From Porodaedalea pini (taxonomy: Eukaryota > Basidiomycota > Agaricomycetes > Hymenochaetales > Hymenochaetaceae), in assembly GCA_002794775.1 (NCBI GenBank), contig NBAY01000106.1, positions 1 to 64,000 of the forward strand: DNA of 64,000 nucleotides, read 5' to 3'. Both the position numbers and the translations under genes were made by a program. This document shows positions 63,755 to 64,000 of the stretch, piece after piece (the stretch's first letter is position 1; each line of letters begins with the position of its first letter). Under the pieces are notes generated by a model, which saw only the letters and a list, made by a program, of their open reading frames with translations, made no database searches and was not told the DNA's origin.

Positions 63755-64000
63755 ATGGTTGTTGGCACACGTCGGTCTGCTAGGCTCGGTGGTGAGTACT
63801 TCTTTCGATCATTTAGCACGTGCTTCTCTCACTCTGAGAAAGGAAATGTCGAGATCACGCAGGCGCCTCCGCAAGCGCCTTCTGCAAAGCAAGAGCGACG
63901 GTCCAAAAAGAAAGCGCTCGCGGAAGAAGTGAGCTTATCCATTCAGAAGAATGATTACATTGCTTATTAGGCATACAGGATGGCGAGTCTAATACTTCAA
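63755..64000 (+). CDS. N-terminus of an unidentified basic protein (runs off the window)
   Basis: The ATG at 63755 begins MVVGTRRSARLG. A GT-AG intron probably runs 63792-63875, giving the in-phase continuation APSAKQERRSKKKALAEE; an acceptor at 63862 is also possible but changes the frame. Another donor-like GTGAGC follows at about 63929. The highly basic start suggests a nuclear or DNA-binding protein. Too little is visible to name it. Confidence 0.5.

Noticed and set aside
1..64000. CRISPR arrays, prokaryotic operons, tRNA or rRNA genes
   Set aside because: Spliceosomal introns and eukaryotic gene families rule out a prokaryotic origin. I saw no spaced repeats and no convincing cloverleaf, though tRNA detection by eye is unreliable.

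Overview
The window looks like nuclear DNA of a filamentous fungus, most likely an Agaricomycete (Basidiomycota). The grounds are short GT-AG introns of about 45-65 bp, Ty1/copia and chromodomain Ty3/gypsy retrotransposons, a KDZ-transposase N-terminal domain, a helicase fused to a ubiquitin-peptidase-like domain, and an SPT5-like multi-KOW gene. I could not run any database search; all family calls are by reading motifs.

Layout. (1) 1-7353, 8371-13445, 16547-23478 and 45411-50419 are four arrays (here called C, D, A and B) of broken pieces of essential housekeeping genes, all on the + strand and joined end to end: eIF4G, the splicing factor PRP8, the largest RNA polymerase II subunit RPB1, CCR4-NOT scaffold NOT1, a P4-ATPase, a BTB/CAP-Gly protein, and one unrecognised helical-repeat-like protein. 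They keep introns, so they were copied at DNA level. Every one carries stops or frameshifts. Their junctions are partly shared, so the arrays are related by duplication plus recombination. (2) Four copies of one 178-192 bp inverted-repeat element (a MITE, TA target) sit at 7877, 15638, 23721 and 50483, each exactly where a block ends. (3) Between them lie a gypsy gag scrap, a truncated helicase/ubiquitin-peptidase gene, and a small AT-hook ORF. (4) 24112-25954 and 28886-30573 are intact-looking multi-exon genes of unknown function, with a decayed Tc1/mariner-type transposase between them. (5) 30574-42835 is a chromodomain gypsy element inserted in the last codons of the 28886 gene; a copia element (30847-36820) is nested in its 3' LTR. 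(6) 50909-52081 is a KDZ-associated N-terminal fragment. (7) 54242-63271 is an SPT5-like NGN/KOW gene split by a second, nearly identical copia element (55107-61136, opposite orientation). (8) A new gene begins at 63755 and leaves the window.

How it fits together. This is a transposon-dense accessory region, not a pathway cluster. The two copia copies are young (identical or nearly identical LTRs, perfect 5-bp target duplications), the gypsy is slightly older, and the gene-fragment arrays are older still. The retroelements show two uncommon priming designs: a copia primer site matching the anticodon arm of tRNA-Met, and a gypsy primer site complementary to the element's own predicted RNA 5' end. 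The most unusual feature is the set of mosaic arrays with MITEs at their borders.
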